Shown here in pieces: positions 22,813 to 30,732 of a stretch of DNA of 37,629 nt. The notes under the pieces were generated by a model. It searched no databases. It was not told the DNA's origin and saw only the letters and a list, made by a program, of their open reading frames with translations. The position numbers and the translations under genes are program-made. This stretch comes from Actinomycetota bacterium (GTDB lineage: Bacteria > Actinomycetota > Actinomycetes > Actinomycetales > Microbacteriaceae), in the NCBI GenBank assembly GCA_018268435.1, contig JAFDWP010000207.1, positions 1 to 37,629 of the forward strand, in the 5' to 3' direction. Each line of letters opens with the position of its first letter. The first letter of the stretch is position 1.

Positions 22813-23823
22813 ATGGCTGAACTCATTCTCGGCGCGGGCACGTCACACGGACCGATGCTGGTGACACCCCCGGAGCGCTGGGACCAGCGCGCGCTGGCGG
22901 ACCGGAAGAACCGGTCGCTGAACTACCACGGACGCAACCACGACTTCGAGGAGCTCCTGGCGTTGCGTGCGGGGGAGGGGTTCGCGGAGCAGGTGACGCT
23001 CGAGCTGCATCGGGAGCGGTATGCGCGCGTGCTCGCCGCGGTGCAGAAGCTCGGCGAGCAGATCCTCGCCGCGGACCTGGATGCGCTCATCATCGTCTCG
23101 AGCGATCACAAGGAGATCTTCGACGACGAGCTGCTGGCCCCGTTCAGCGTGTACTGGGGCGAGAGCATGCAGCACATGCCGGTGAACGAGGAGTCCCTGG
23201 CGAAGATGGGCCCGGGGCTCGCGCTCTCCGCACACGCGTACGCGCCCACCGAGCCGACGACGATCGCCGGCGTGCCGGACCTCGGCCGAGCGATCATCGA
23301 TCACTCGCTCGAGGCCGGTTTCGATATCGCGTCCTCGCTGCGCCTTCCGCCGGGCAAGCACGGCAACCACGCGCTGCCGCACGGCTGGGGGTACATCCTC
23401 GAGCAGGTGCTCGGCGGCACGCGGCTGCCCATCGTGCCGATCTTCGTCAACACGTTCTGGAGCCCGACTCCGCCCACAGCCCGGCGCTGCTACGCGTGGG
23501 GGCAGGAGATCGGCGCGGCGATCCGCGCCTGGGACTCCACCGCGCGGGTGGGCATCATCGCCTCGGGCGGCCTCAGCCACATGGTCATCGATGAGGAGCT
23601 CGACGCGCGGGTGCTCGAGGCGCTGCGCACCGACGACGGGGAGGCGCTCGGCGCCATCCCGTCCACGTGGCTGGAGAGCGGCTCGTCGGAGATCCGCAAC
23701 TGGATCGTCACGGCCGGCGCGATGTCCGGTGCCGGTCTCGAGTTCGACCTGCTGGACTACGTCCCGCTGTACCGCTCGGAGGCGGGCACGGGCAACGCGG
23801 CGGGATTCGCCCTGTGGCATTGA
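22813..23823 (+). CDS. class III (LigB-type) extradiol ring-cleavage dioxygenase
   Basis: A 336-residue protein of the LigB family, which uses non-heme Fe(II) to cleave dihydroxylated rings next to the hydroxyl pair. Expected active-site residues are His12 (TSHGPM), His99 (SSDHKEIF), His186 or His190 (GNHALPHGWG), His256 (GGLSHMV) and Glu293 (SSEIRNWIVTAGAM). It is a single-chain form with no LigA-type small subunit next to it. The ATG at 22813 follows AAAGGAAAG. It ends 2 bp before the importer genes. Possible substrates are protocatechuate, gallate, O-methylgallate or a homologue. Confidence 0.85.
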   Translation: MAELILGAGTSHGPMLVTPPERWDQRALADRKNRSLNYHGRNHDFEELLALRAGEGFAEQVTLELHRERYARVLAAVQKLGEQILAADLDALIIVSSDHKEIFDDELLAPFSVYWGESMQHMPVNEESLAKMGPGLALSAHAYAPTEPTTIAGVPDLGRAIIDHSLEAGFDIASSLRLPPGKHGNHALPHGWGYILEQVLGGTRLPIVPIFVNTFWSPTPPTARRCYAWGQEIGAAIRAWDSTARVGIIASGGLSHMVIDEELDARVLEALRTDDGEALGAIPSTWLESGSSEIRNWIVTAGAMSGAGLEFDLLDYVPLYRSEAGTGNAAGFALWH

Positions 23824-23825
23824 CG

Positions 23826-25610
23826 ATGATGCCGGAGTCGCCGCCGACCAGCCCGGCGACGGCGACGATCCGCCGACCCAACCAGCGCCGGCTCGCGCCG
23901 GCACGGCTGCCGCGCGCCACCCGGGTGACGCTCGGCGTCCTCTTCGCCCTCGTCGCCCTGCTGTTCGTCGGGCCCGTGGTGATGCTCGTCGTGGGCGCGT
24001 TCCGCACGGCCCCTCCGGGACAGGAGGGCACCTGGTCGGCCGAGTCCTTCCTCGCTGCCTGGAGCAGCCCGCGCACCCTCGCCGTCCTCGGCGCCACCAT
24101 CCTGCTGGCGGTGATCGTGACGGTCGTCTCGGTCGCCGTCGCGGTGGCGATCGTGTATGTCGTCACCCGCACCGATGCGCCGGGGCGCCGCTTCGTCACG
24201 CCGCTGATGGCCGTGGCCTTCGCCACGCCGACGCTGTACTTCGCGATCAGCTGGGGGATGCTCGGCAACAAGCAGGTCGGGCTGCTCAACGGAGTGCTGG
24301 GCGCCGTGACCGGCGCCGACGTCCACCTGATCGACATCAACAACTGGATCGGCGTCGGCTTCGTGATGGCGCTGAAGATGGTGGCCTCGCACTACATGCT
24401 CTTCATCGGACCGTTCTCGGCGATCGACAGGTCGCTCGAGGAGGCGTCGCAGGTGTCGGGCGGCGGGCGCCTGCGCACCTTCGTGAACGTCACGATCCCG
24501 GTGATGGCGCCGACCATCACCAGCGTGATGATCCTCGGCTTCGTCATCTCGCTCGGCGCGCTCGACACGCCCCTCGTGATCGGCACCCCGGCCGGCATCG
24601 AGGTGTTCAGCAGCCGCATCTTCGGGTTCATCCGCTTCGAGGCGTCGCCCGACTACGCGGGAGCCAGCGCCCTGTCGATCTTCCTCGCCGTGGTGATCGT
24701 CGCGGTGGTGCTGCTGCAGCAGATGTCGCTGAGCAAGAAGAACTTCACGACGATCACGGGGAAGTCCTACCGCACCGACCCGTGGCGGCTCGGGCGCTGG
24801 CGTCAGCCGGCGAGCGCGGCCGTGGGCCTCTACTTCGTGCTCGCCCTCGTCCTGCCGCTGATCCAGCTGTTCCTGGGATCGCTGCAGCCGATGTTCGGAC
24901 TCTGGGGCAGCCTGGGCTTCGGGAACTACGCCAAGATCTTCGCGCGCCCGGACCTCAGCCAGGCGGTGGCCAACACCATCACGCTGGGCGTCGGCGGCGG
25001 CTTCGCGGCCATGACCATCGCGTTCGTGCTGCTGATGATCGCGCGCCGCTTCCCGGGACGCCTCACCCGCACCATGCTGCTGGTGACGTGGCTGCCATGG
25101 GCGCTGCCCGGCGTCGTCCTCGGCCTCGCGATGTCGTGGGCGTACCTCTCGGTGCCGGGACTGAAGTCGCTGTACGGCTCCGTCGCGCTGCTCGGGATCG
25201 CGCTCATGGTGGCGGTCGTGCCGCTCGCGGCGCGGTCCCTGGAGGGGCCGCTCGCCGGCATGTCGTCCGAGCTGGAGGAGTCTGCGCGCACGAGCGGCGC
25301 CGGCGCCCTGGCGACCGCGGTGACCGTCACCGTGCCGCTGCTGGCGCGCAGCTTCCTCAGCGGCTGGTTCATCACCGGCCTCGTGATCGCGTCGAACTTC
25401 GACGTGCCGCTGCTGCTGTCCACGGCCTCGAATCCGAGCGTCCCGGTGATCGCGTACCAGCTCTACACCCAGGGCGATACCCCGCTCGCGGCCGCGCTGT
25501 TCTGTCTCCTGCTGGCGATGATCGCGGTCGGCTACGTACTCATCACGGCGGCGACGGCACTCATCCGCACCATCAACCGCGCCGCGCGCGCCTCAGGACA
25601 GGAAGGCTGA
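23826..25610 (+). CDS. ABC importer, fused double permease (FbpB/ThiP-like)
   Basis: A 594-residue membrane protein with two binding-protein-dependent permease domains in one chain and about twelve hydrophobic segments. The cytosolic EAA-type loops are SLEEASQVSGGGRLRTF (first half) and ELEESARTSGAGALATA (second half), each with the conserved Glu-Ala/Ser and Gly. This layout is usual in FbpB/ThiP-type iron, thiamine or phosphonate importers. Here it is buried in a catabolic operon, with 2 bp to the dioxygenase and 1 bp to the ATPase, so it more likely imports the aromatic substrate. ATG at 23829 is an equally possible start. Confidence 0.87.
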   Translation: MMPESPPTSPATATIRRPNQRRLAPARLPRATRVTLGVLFALVALLFVGPVVMLVVGAFRTAPPGQEGTWSAESFLAAWSSPRTLAVLGATILLAVIVTVVSVAVAVAIVYVVTRTDAPGRRFVTPLMAVAFATPTLYFAISWGMLGNKQVGLLNGVLGAVTGADVHLIDINNWIGVGFVMALKMVASHYMLFIGPFSAIDRSLEEASQVSGGGRLRTFVNVTIPVMAPTITSVMILGFVISLGALDTPLVIGTPAGIEVFSSRIFGFIRFEASPDYAGASALSIFLAVVIVAVVLLQQMSLSKKNFTTITGKSYRTDPWRLGRWRQPASAAVGLYFVLALVLPLIQLFLGSLQPMFGLWGSLGFGNYAKIFARPDLSQAVANTITLGVGGGFAAMTIAFVLLMIARRFPGRLTRTMLLVTWLPWALPGVVLGLAMSWAYLSVPGLKSLYGSVALLGIALMVAVVPLAARSLEGPLAGMSSELEESARTSGAGALATAVTVTVPLLARSFLSGWFITGLVIASNFDVPLLLSTASNPSVPVIAYQLYTQGDTPLAAALFCLLLAMIAVGYVLITAATALIRTINRAARASGQEG

Positions 25611-25611
25611 C

Positions 25612-26715
25612 ATGGCCGGAGTAACGATTTCCTCGCTCGGCAAGGCCTACGGCGACAACACGGTGATCGAGGGGCTGGACATCGACGTCCGCGACGGCGA
25701 GTTCCTCACCCTGCTCGGACCGAGCGGGTGCGGCAAGACCACGACCCTGCGCTGCGTCGCGGGGCTGGAGCAGCCGAACGAGGGCAGCATCGCGATCGGC
25801 GCGGACCCCGTGTTCGACGCCGCGGCAGGACGCTTCGTGCAGCCGCAGGACCGTCGAGTCGGCATGGTGTTCCAGAGCTATGCGCTGTGGCCGCACATGA
25901 GCGTGGAGCAGAACGTCGCGTATCCGCTGCGCATGCAGCGCATCAAGAAGGCCGACGCCCGTCCGCGTGTGGCCGAGGCGCTGGAGATGGTCGGGCTGGG
26001 CGAATTCGCCCGGCGACCCGCCACCGCGCTCTCCGGCGGGCAGCAGCAGCGCGTCGCGCTGGCACGCGCGATGGTCAGCAAGCCCGAGGTGCTGCTGTAC
26101 GACGAGCCGCTGAGCAACCTGGACGCGAAGCTGCGCGGACAGATGCGCAACCTCCTGCTGCGCCTGCACCGCCTGGTTCCGACGACGTCGATCTACGTCA
26201 CGCACGACCAGGTCGAAGCGATCACCCTGTCCGACCGCATCGTGGTGATGCGCGATGGTGAGATCGCCCAGGTGGGCACGCCCCGGGAGATCTACACCCG
26301 CCCGGCGAGCCCGTTCGTGGCCGACTTCCTCGGCTTCGACAACATCGTGGCCGCGACCGTGGTGGCGGCCGACGACGACGTCAGGCGGGTGCGCCTGGAG
26401 GACGAGGACGTCGAGTTCGATGCGGCGACCGTGGCGGGCGAAGTCGGCATCGGCGACGAGGTCGCGCTCGCGGTGCGCGCGGACCGGCTGCGGGTGAGCA
26501 CCGCCGTCGAACGCCCGTCCCGCGAGGCCGTGGCCGCCTCGGTCGGCTATGTGGTCTACCTCGGCGACGAGTTGGAGATGGGTCTTCGCGTGGGCTCCAC
26601 GCGCTTGACCTCGAGGGTGTCGGCTTCGGCACTCGGTGCAAACGTGCCCCATCAGGGGGACGACGTGTGGTTGACGATCGCGGCGGACGACATCGTCGTC
26701 CTCCCGCCGCAATGA
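25612..26715 (+). CDS. ABC importer, ATP-binding subunit
   Basis: A 367-residue ATPase. It has Walker A GPSGCGKT, a Q-loop in VFQSYALWPHM, the signature ALSGGQQQR, Walker B VLLYDEPLSNLD and the switch His in YVTHDQVEA. A C-terminal extension of about 120 residues is a TOBE_2 regulatory domain, as in PotA/FbpC-type subunits. It would form a dimer under the fused permease and drive import. Start ATG lies 1 bp after the permease stop, with AGGAAGG as ribosome-binding site. Confidence 0.92.
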   Translation: MAGVTISSLGKAYGDNTVIEGLDIDVRDGEFLTLLGPSGCGKTTTLRCVAGLEQPNEGSIAIGADPVFDAAAGRFVQPQDRRVGMVFQSYALWPHMSVEQNVAYPLRMQRIKKADARPRVAEALEMVGLGEFARRPATALSGGQQQRVALARAMVSKPEVLLYDEPLSNLDAKLRGQMRNLLLRLHRLVPTTSIYVTHDQVEAITLSDRIVVMRDGEIAQVGTPREIYTRPASPFVADFLGFDNIVAATVVAADDDVRRVRLEDEDVEFDAATVAGEVGIGDEVALAVRADRLRVSTAVERPSREAVAASVGYVVYLGDELEMGLRVGSTRLTSRVSASALGANVPHQGDDVWLTIAADDIVVLPPQ

Positions 26716-26731
26716 GAGAAAGCAGCGCGAC

Positions 26732-27868
26732 ATGAAAACGTACGACAGGCTCCTGCGGGCACTTCCCGTCGTGGCCGTAGCAGCCCTCGTCCTCACCGGC
26801 TGTGGGGGCGCGGCCGTCGGGGACACCTCCGGCGGTGACGCCGGCGCGAGCACCGCCAGCGCGGATCCGGTCGAGGCGCTGGGAGGACAGGCGGCGGCGG
26901 ACCAGCTCGCAGAGCTCTACGACGCGGCGAAGAAGGCCGGCGAGAGCTCGGTCACCATCTACGGTCCGTCGGATCAGGCCCTCGCCGACGCCGGCCTGTA
27001 CAAGCGCTTCACCGACCGCTACCCGGGCATCAGCGTGAACATCGTCACGACGTTCGGCGCGGAGATGGACCAGAAGGTGACGAACGAGGCGGCCTCCGGC
27101 AACGCCGTGGGCGACGTCGTGCACACCGGTACGACGGTCATCAAGTGGGCGAAGGCGGGCCTGCTGCAGAAGTTCGAGCCGGTGGGGGCGAAGGATCTGC
27201 CGGCGGAGCTCGCGAGCCCGGACGGCTACTACTTCGGCAACCAGTTCGGGGCCATCGGCTTCATGGTCAACACCTCGAAGATCTCGCTGGACAAGGCGCC
27301 GAGTAACTGGGAGGACCTCGCGGACAAGAAGTTCTCCGGCACCTACGCCATGACCAACCCCTCGGGGGCGGGCTCGCTGTCGGACATCTTCGCGACGCTG
27401 GCGTTCGCCGGCCTCATGGACGAGTCGGACTTCGCGGCGATCAAGGCGAACGATCCGCTCGTGGTGGGATCGACCGACCTCGCCGTGCAGGCGGTCGTCA
27501 CCGGGGAGCGCCCGGTGGCCATCGGGATCGGCATGACCGCGTTCCTGAAGGCCAAGGAGGCCGGGGCGCCCGTCGACTTCGTGTTCCCGATGAAGGGCAA
27601 GACCCCCGTCGTCGTGACGAATGTGGGCGTGCTGACGCATGCGCCGAACCCCAATGCGGCGAAGCTGCTCGCGGCGTGGCTGTTCACGCCCGAGGCGGCG
27701 GCGGCACTCCCTGCCGGCGGCCTGTACGGCACCCGCGCGGACAGCCCGGCACCCGAGGGCTTCCCGAAGCTCGTCGAGTCCGACCTGGTGCTCCCGCCCC
27801 CGGCCGAGGCCATCAGCGACAACACCAAGAAGACGCTCGCGATGCTGGCGAAGCTGTTCGCCGAATGA
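26732..27868 (+). CDS. ABC importer, substrate-binding lipoprotein (FbpA-like)
   Basis: A 378-residue extracellular solute-binding protein. The signal peptide ends in the lipobox LTGC (Cys24), so it should be lipid-anchored on the outer face of the membrane. A Gly/Ser/Ala-rich linker follows. The mature domain, starting near residue 60 (SVTIYGPSDQALADAGLYKRF), has the family 1/FbpA-type fold found in iron and aminoethylphosphonate binders. The paired tyrosines typical of iron-binding FbpA are not obvious near the C-terminal part, which leaves room for an organic ligand. It is the last gene of the catabolic run before the regulator. Confidence 0.87.
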   Translation: MKTYDRLLRALPVVAVAALVLTGCGGAAVGDTSGGDAGASTASADPVEALGGQAAADQLAELYDAAKKAGESSVTIYGPSDQALADAGLYKRFTDRYPGISVNIVTTFGAEMDQKVTNEAASGNAVGDVVHTGTTVIKWAKAGLLQKFEPVGAKDLPAELASPDGYYFGNQFGAIGFMVNTSKISLDKAPSNWEDLADKKFSGTYAMTNPSGAGSLSDIFATLAFAGLMDESDFAAIKANDPLVVGSTDLAVQAVVTGERPVAIGIGMTAFLKAKEAGAPVDFVFPMKGKTPVVVTNVGVLTHAPNPNAAKLLAAWLFTPEAAAALPAGGLYGTRADSPAPEGFPKLVESDLVLPPPAEAISDNTKKTLAMLAKLFAE

Positions 27869-27874
27869 TGACCG

Positions 27875-27913
27875 CCTCGCCACATGGCCGCGACACGCGG
27901 CCATGTGGCGAGG
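27875..27913. terminator. 17-bp perfect hairpin between the importer and regulator genes
   Basis: CCTCGCCACATGGCCGC (27875-27891) pairs perfectly with 27897-27913 around a GACAC loop. Outer bases (GATG and CATC) can pair after a small bulge. It begins 6 bp after the importer stop codon. It may terminate the big operon, attenuate it or protect the mRNA. There is no T run. Confidence 0.65.
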
Positions 27914-27950
27914 GCATCATGTCGGTGTGTGCCGCGACCGGCCAGACCGC

Positions 27951-27956
27951 TAGGGT
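27951..27956 (+). promoter_or_regulatory. -10 element TAGGGT for the GntR regulator
   Basis: TAGGGT would start transcription near 27963 and leave a leader of about 27 nt with a clear GGAGGA site (27981-27986) before the ATG at 27990. No good -35 box is seen. Confidence 0.4.
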
Positions 27957-27989
27957 GCTTCTATCACACCGCCCATACCAGGAGGAATC

Positions 27990-28709
27990 ATGACCCCCGA
28001 CGTTCGGCTCCGGGCCGAGAACGCGCCCACCTGGGGTGCGGTGCGGCCTCGCCGCCTCTCGAGCGAGGTGGTGGAGCAGATCATGAAGACCACCCTCGAG
28101 CGGCTGAAGCCCGGAGAGTGGCTCGGCAGTGAGGCCACCCTGGCGGCGGAGTTCGGGATCTCGCGGGTGACCTGCCGCGAGGCCATCCGCGAGCTCGAGG
28201 CCAAGGGCGTCGTCGAGGTCAAGGTCGGTGCGGACGGGGGCATCCGCGTCGCCCGGCCCCAGCCGACGCGCGTGGCAGAGGTGCTCGGAGTGCAGATGCA
28301 CCTGCTGGAGATCTCGCACGACGAGATCGTCGGCGCCCAGCGCGCCCTGGGCCCCGCGGCGGCGTCCCTGGCGGCGCAGAACGCCACAGATGAGGACATC
28401 GCCGATCTCCGCCGCCTGGTCGATGCGCAGGAGGCCGCGATCGGGGACCGTCAGCGCTTCACCGAGCTGGGGATGAATCTGCACGCCCGCATCGGTGAGG
28501 CCAGCGGCAACCGGATCATCTCGATCATCCTCAACGCGATCGATCCGCTGGATCATTCGGCGTTCTCGGCGCGCGCGGACGACGTGCGCAGCTCGCGGAT
28601 CGTGGACGCGCACCGCAGCGTGGTGGACGCCATCACGGCGCACGACGTCGAGGCCGCGGCCGCCGCCATGTCGTCGCACCTGGCCAACTTCGGCGCCGAC
28701 ACCCCCTGA
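27990..28709 (+). CDS. GntR-family regulator, FadR/FCD subfamily
   Basis: A 239-residue repressor-type protein. The winged helix covers about residues 22-88 (SSEVVEQIMKTTLERLKPGEWLGSE, ISRVTCREAIRELEAKGVVEV). An all-helical FCD ligand domain covers about 100-232. FCD histidines are His165, His208 and His230, but the usual metal-binding Asp is Gly161, exactly as in the reductase-linked FCD domain at 17290. The protein probably controls the catabolic operon and the RraA operon through the motif shared by their promoters, and is released by a pathway compound. The -10 box and hairpin upstream allow separate expression. Confidence 0.9.
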   Translation: MTPDVRLRAENAPTWGAVRPRRLSSEVVEQIMKTTLERLKPGEWLGSEATLAAEFGISRVTCREAIRELEAKGVVEVKVGADGGIRVARPQPTRVAEVLGVQMHLLEISHDEIVGAQRALGPAAASLAAQNATDEDIADLRRLVDAQEAAIGDRQRFTELGMNLHARIGEASGNRIISIILNAIDPLDHSAFSARADDVRSSRIVDAHRSVVDAITAHDVEAAAAAMSSHLANFGADTP

Positions 28710-28747
28710 TGCCCGTGCTCGGCGTTCCCGGGGACACGCGTCGATCT

Positions 28748-28788
28748 AATTGTCTTATTATTTTATTTAACTCGCACGACGGCGTGCG
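28748..28788. promoter_or_regulatory. candidate GntR/FCD operator, copy 2 (two-part), RraA operon promoter region
   Basis: AATTGTCTTATT (28748-28759) is the exact reverse complement of the element at 17251-17262. It is followed by AT-rich DNA and then TCGCAC-GACGGC-GTGCGA (28772-28789), a perfect 6-6-6 inverted repeat that matches the second element at 17263 in 14 of 16 positions. It lies 20-60 bp before the first RraA-like gene. The promoter itself is not clear; the AT-rich tract could hold the -10 box. Confidence 0.55.
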
Positions 28789-28808
28789 ACAACGCATCGG
28801 AGGAAGCA

Positions 28809-29468
28809 ATGGAGCTCAACCTGAGAGACCGACTGTCACGACTCGACACCTGCGCGCTGTCTGATGCGCTCGACGAGCTGGGGCTGCCCGGCGCCGCGAT
28901 GGGGCTGTCCAGCATCACGCTGCCGGACGCCGCGGTCGTCGGACGCGTGCGCACCGTCGAGGTGGGACCGCGGGTCGACGGGGAACCGCAGGCGCACGTC
29001 GCCGCGGAGCTCGTCGACATCGCCGAGCCGGGAGACGTGATCGTGATCGCCAACAGCGGCCACGAGGACGTGTCGTGCTGGGGCGGCCTGCTCGGTCGCG
29101 CCGCGGCGCTCCGGGGCGTGGCGGGCGTCATCGTCGACGGCGTCTTCCGCGATGTGGCCGAGAACGCCGGCTGGGGGCTTGCCGTCTTCGCCCGCGGGGC
29201 GGTTCCGCGCAGCGCTCGGGGCCGGGTGGTGCAGGTCGCGATGGACGATCGCGTGAACGTGTGCGGCGTGCGCGTCGATCCGGGCGACTGGGTGGTCGCC
29301 GACCGCAGCGGCGTCGTGTTCGTGCAGGGGATCGATGCCGAACGGGTGCTCGACATCGCCGAGCGCATCGTGATGCGCGAATCGCTCATGCTCACCGCGG
29401 TCGAACTGGGCCACGGCGTCACCGATGTGATGCACGACGAGCGCTTCGCCGAGGCGGTGGCCCGATGA
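28809..29468 (+). CDS. RraA/HMG-aldolase-like protein 1, Asp-to-Gly variant
   Basis: A 219-residue RraA-fold protein. Class II HMG/CHA aldolases of this family cleave 4-hydroxy-4-methyl-2-oxoglutarate or 4-carboxy-4-hydroxy-2-oxoadipate using a D-X20-R-D motif. Here R-D is present (Arg114, Asp115) but the position 21 residues earlier is Gly93 (WGG) instead of Asp. It may therefore be inactive, altered in reaction, or a subunit. It is the first of three overlapping paralogues (ATGA overlap with the next). An AGGAAG site precedes the ATG at 28809. Confidence 0.82.
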   Translation: MELNLRDRLSRLDTCALSDALDELGLPGAAMGLSSITLPDAAVVGRVRTVEVGPRVDGEPQAHVAAELVDIAEPGDVIVIANSGHEDVSCWGGLLGRAAALRGVAGVIVDGVFRDVAENAGWGLAVFARGAVPRSARGRVVQVAMDDRVNVCGVRVDPGDWVVADRSGVVFVQGIDAERVLDIAERIVMRESLMLTAVELGHGVTDVMHDERFAEAVAR

Positions 29469-30106
29469 GCCTCGGATGGGGCGAGCTGCCCACCGCGACG
29501 CTGTCGGACGCGCTCGACAGGCTCGGCCTGGACGGCTCGATGCCCGGCATCCTGCCGCTGCGCGACGGGCAGCGCGTCTGGGGTCGGGCGTACACCGTGG
29601 GCTACGTCCCGGCGGCGGACCCGCCGGGCACGGTCGGCGACTACCTCGATGCCGTGGCACCGGGCGAGGTCGTCGTGATCGACAACGGCGGACTCCTGGA
29701 CGCCACGGTCTGGGGCGACATCCTGACGGCGATGGCGCATGCGCGCGGCGTCGCGGGCACCGTCATCGACGGGGTGAACCGCGACGTCGCCAAGGCGTTG
29801 GAGCTGGGCTACGCCGTCTATTCGCGCGGGCGCCACATGCGCACCGGCAAGGACCGCGTGGAGGTGGCGGCCGAGCAGGTGCCGGTTTCGGTGGGCGGCG
29901 TGCGCGTGGAGCCCGGGGACATGATCGTGGGCGACGACGACGGCGTCGTGCGGGTGCCCCGGGCCCGCGAGGAGGATGTCCTCGCGCTCGCGCAGGAGAT
30001 CGAGGAGCGCGAGTCCCGGATCATGGCGGACGTCCTGACCGGGGCCACGATCACCGAGGCCCGTGCGCGCCACGGCTACCACCTGCTGCAGCGGCGCGAC
30101 GCATGA
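29465..30106 (+). CDS. RraA/HMG-aldolase-like protein 2, canonical motif
   Basis: A 213-residue paralogue that keeps the full D-X20-R-D motif: Asp85 in WGD, then Arg106-Asp107 in GVNRD. It is the best candidate for an active aldolase cleaving the hydrated ring-fission product into pyruvate and a second oxo acid, the step after a LigJ-type hydratase. RNase E inhibitor RraA proteins carry the same motif, so fold alone does not prove aldolase activity; the catabolic setting does the work. It overlaps both neighbours by 4 bp. Confidence 0.83.
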   Translation: MSLGWGELPTATLSDALDRLGLDGSMPGILPLRDGQRVWGRAYTVGYVPAADPPGTVGDYLDAVAPGEVVVIDNGGLLDATVWGDILTAMAHARGVAGTVIDGVNRDVAKALELGYAVYSRGRHMRTGKDRVEVAAEQVPVSVGGVRVEPGDMIVGDDDGVVRVPRAREEDVLALAQEIEERESRIMADVLTGATITEARARHGYHLLQRRDA

Positions 30107-30732
30107 CGGCCGTCGACGCCGAGCGGATCCTGGAGCTGGGATCCGCGACGGTCCACGAGAGCTGCGCCGGCGCCAACGCCCTGCCCGCGCGCATCCGTCC
30201 GGCCTGGCCGGGCGCCGCCGTGGTGGGTCCGGCGTACCCGGTGCTCGCTGCCCCCGGCGACAACCTGGCGATGCACTGGGCCCTGGAGAACGCCGCACCG
30301 GGCGACGTGCTCGTGGTGGACGCGCACCACGGCGAGTACGGCCACTGGGGCGAGGTGATGGCGGTGATGGCCCAGGCGCGCGGCATCGCCGGACTCGTGA
30401 TCGCCGGCGGGGTCCGCGACGTCGACGCCCAGTGCGATCTGGGCTTCCCGGTGTTCAGCAGCAGCGTGACCGTGCGCGGCACGGTCAAGAACTGGTCCGG
30501 CGTGCAGGGCGAGCCGATCATGATCGGCGGCGTGCGCGTCGCCCGCGGCGATCTCGTGGTGGCCGACGCCGACGGCGTGGTCGTCGTCACGCAGGCCAAG
30601 ATCCAGGTCACCCTGCGACGCGCCGAGGCCCGCGTCGCGAAGGAGCGCATCATCATGCGCGCCCTCCGCGACGGCGGATCGACGCTCGACCTCTACGACC
30701 TGCGGGAGATCGACGAACCCTGCCGGGCGTGA
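30103..30732 (+). CDS. RraA/HMG-aldolase-like protein 3, Glu variant
   Basis: A 209-residue paralogue with Glu84 (WGE) at the Asp position, followed by Arg105-Asp106 (GVRD). The Glu could keep metal-water chemistry with altered geometry. A His-rich DAHHGEYGHWGE segment lies beside it. The last 40 bp run into the end of the IclR gene on the other strand. Three diverged copies in one operon suggest a hetero-oligomer or consecutive use on related substrates. Confidence 0.83.
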   Translation: MTAVDAERILELGSATVHESCAGANALPARIRPAWPGAAVVGPAYPVLAAPGDNLAMHWALENAAPGDVLVVDAHHGEYGHWGEVMAVMAQARGIAGLVIAGGVRDVDAQCDLGFPVFSSSVTVRGTVKNWSGVQGEPIMIGGVRVARGDLVVADADGVVVVTQAKIQVTLRRAEARVAKERIIMRALRDGGSTLDLYDLREIDEPCRA

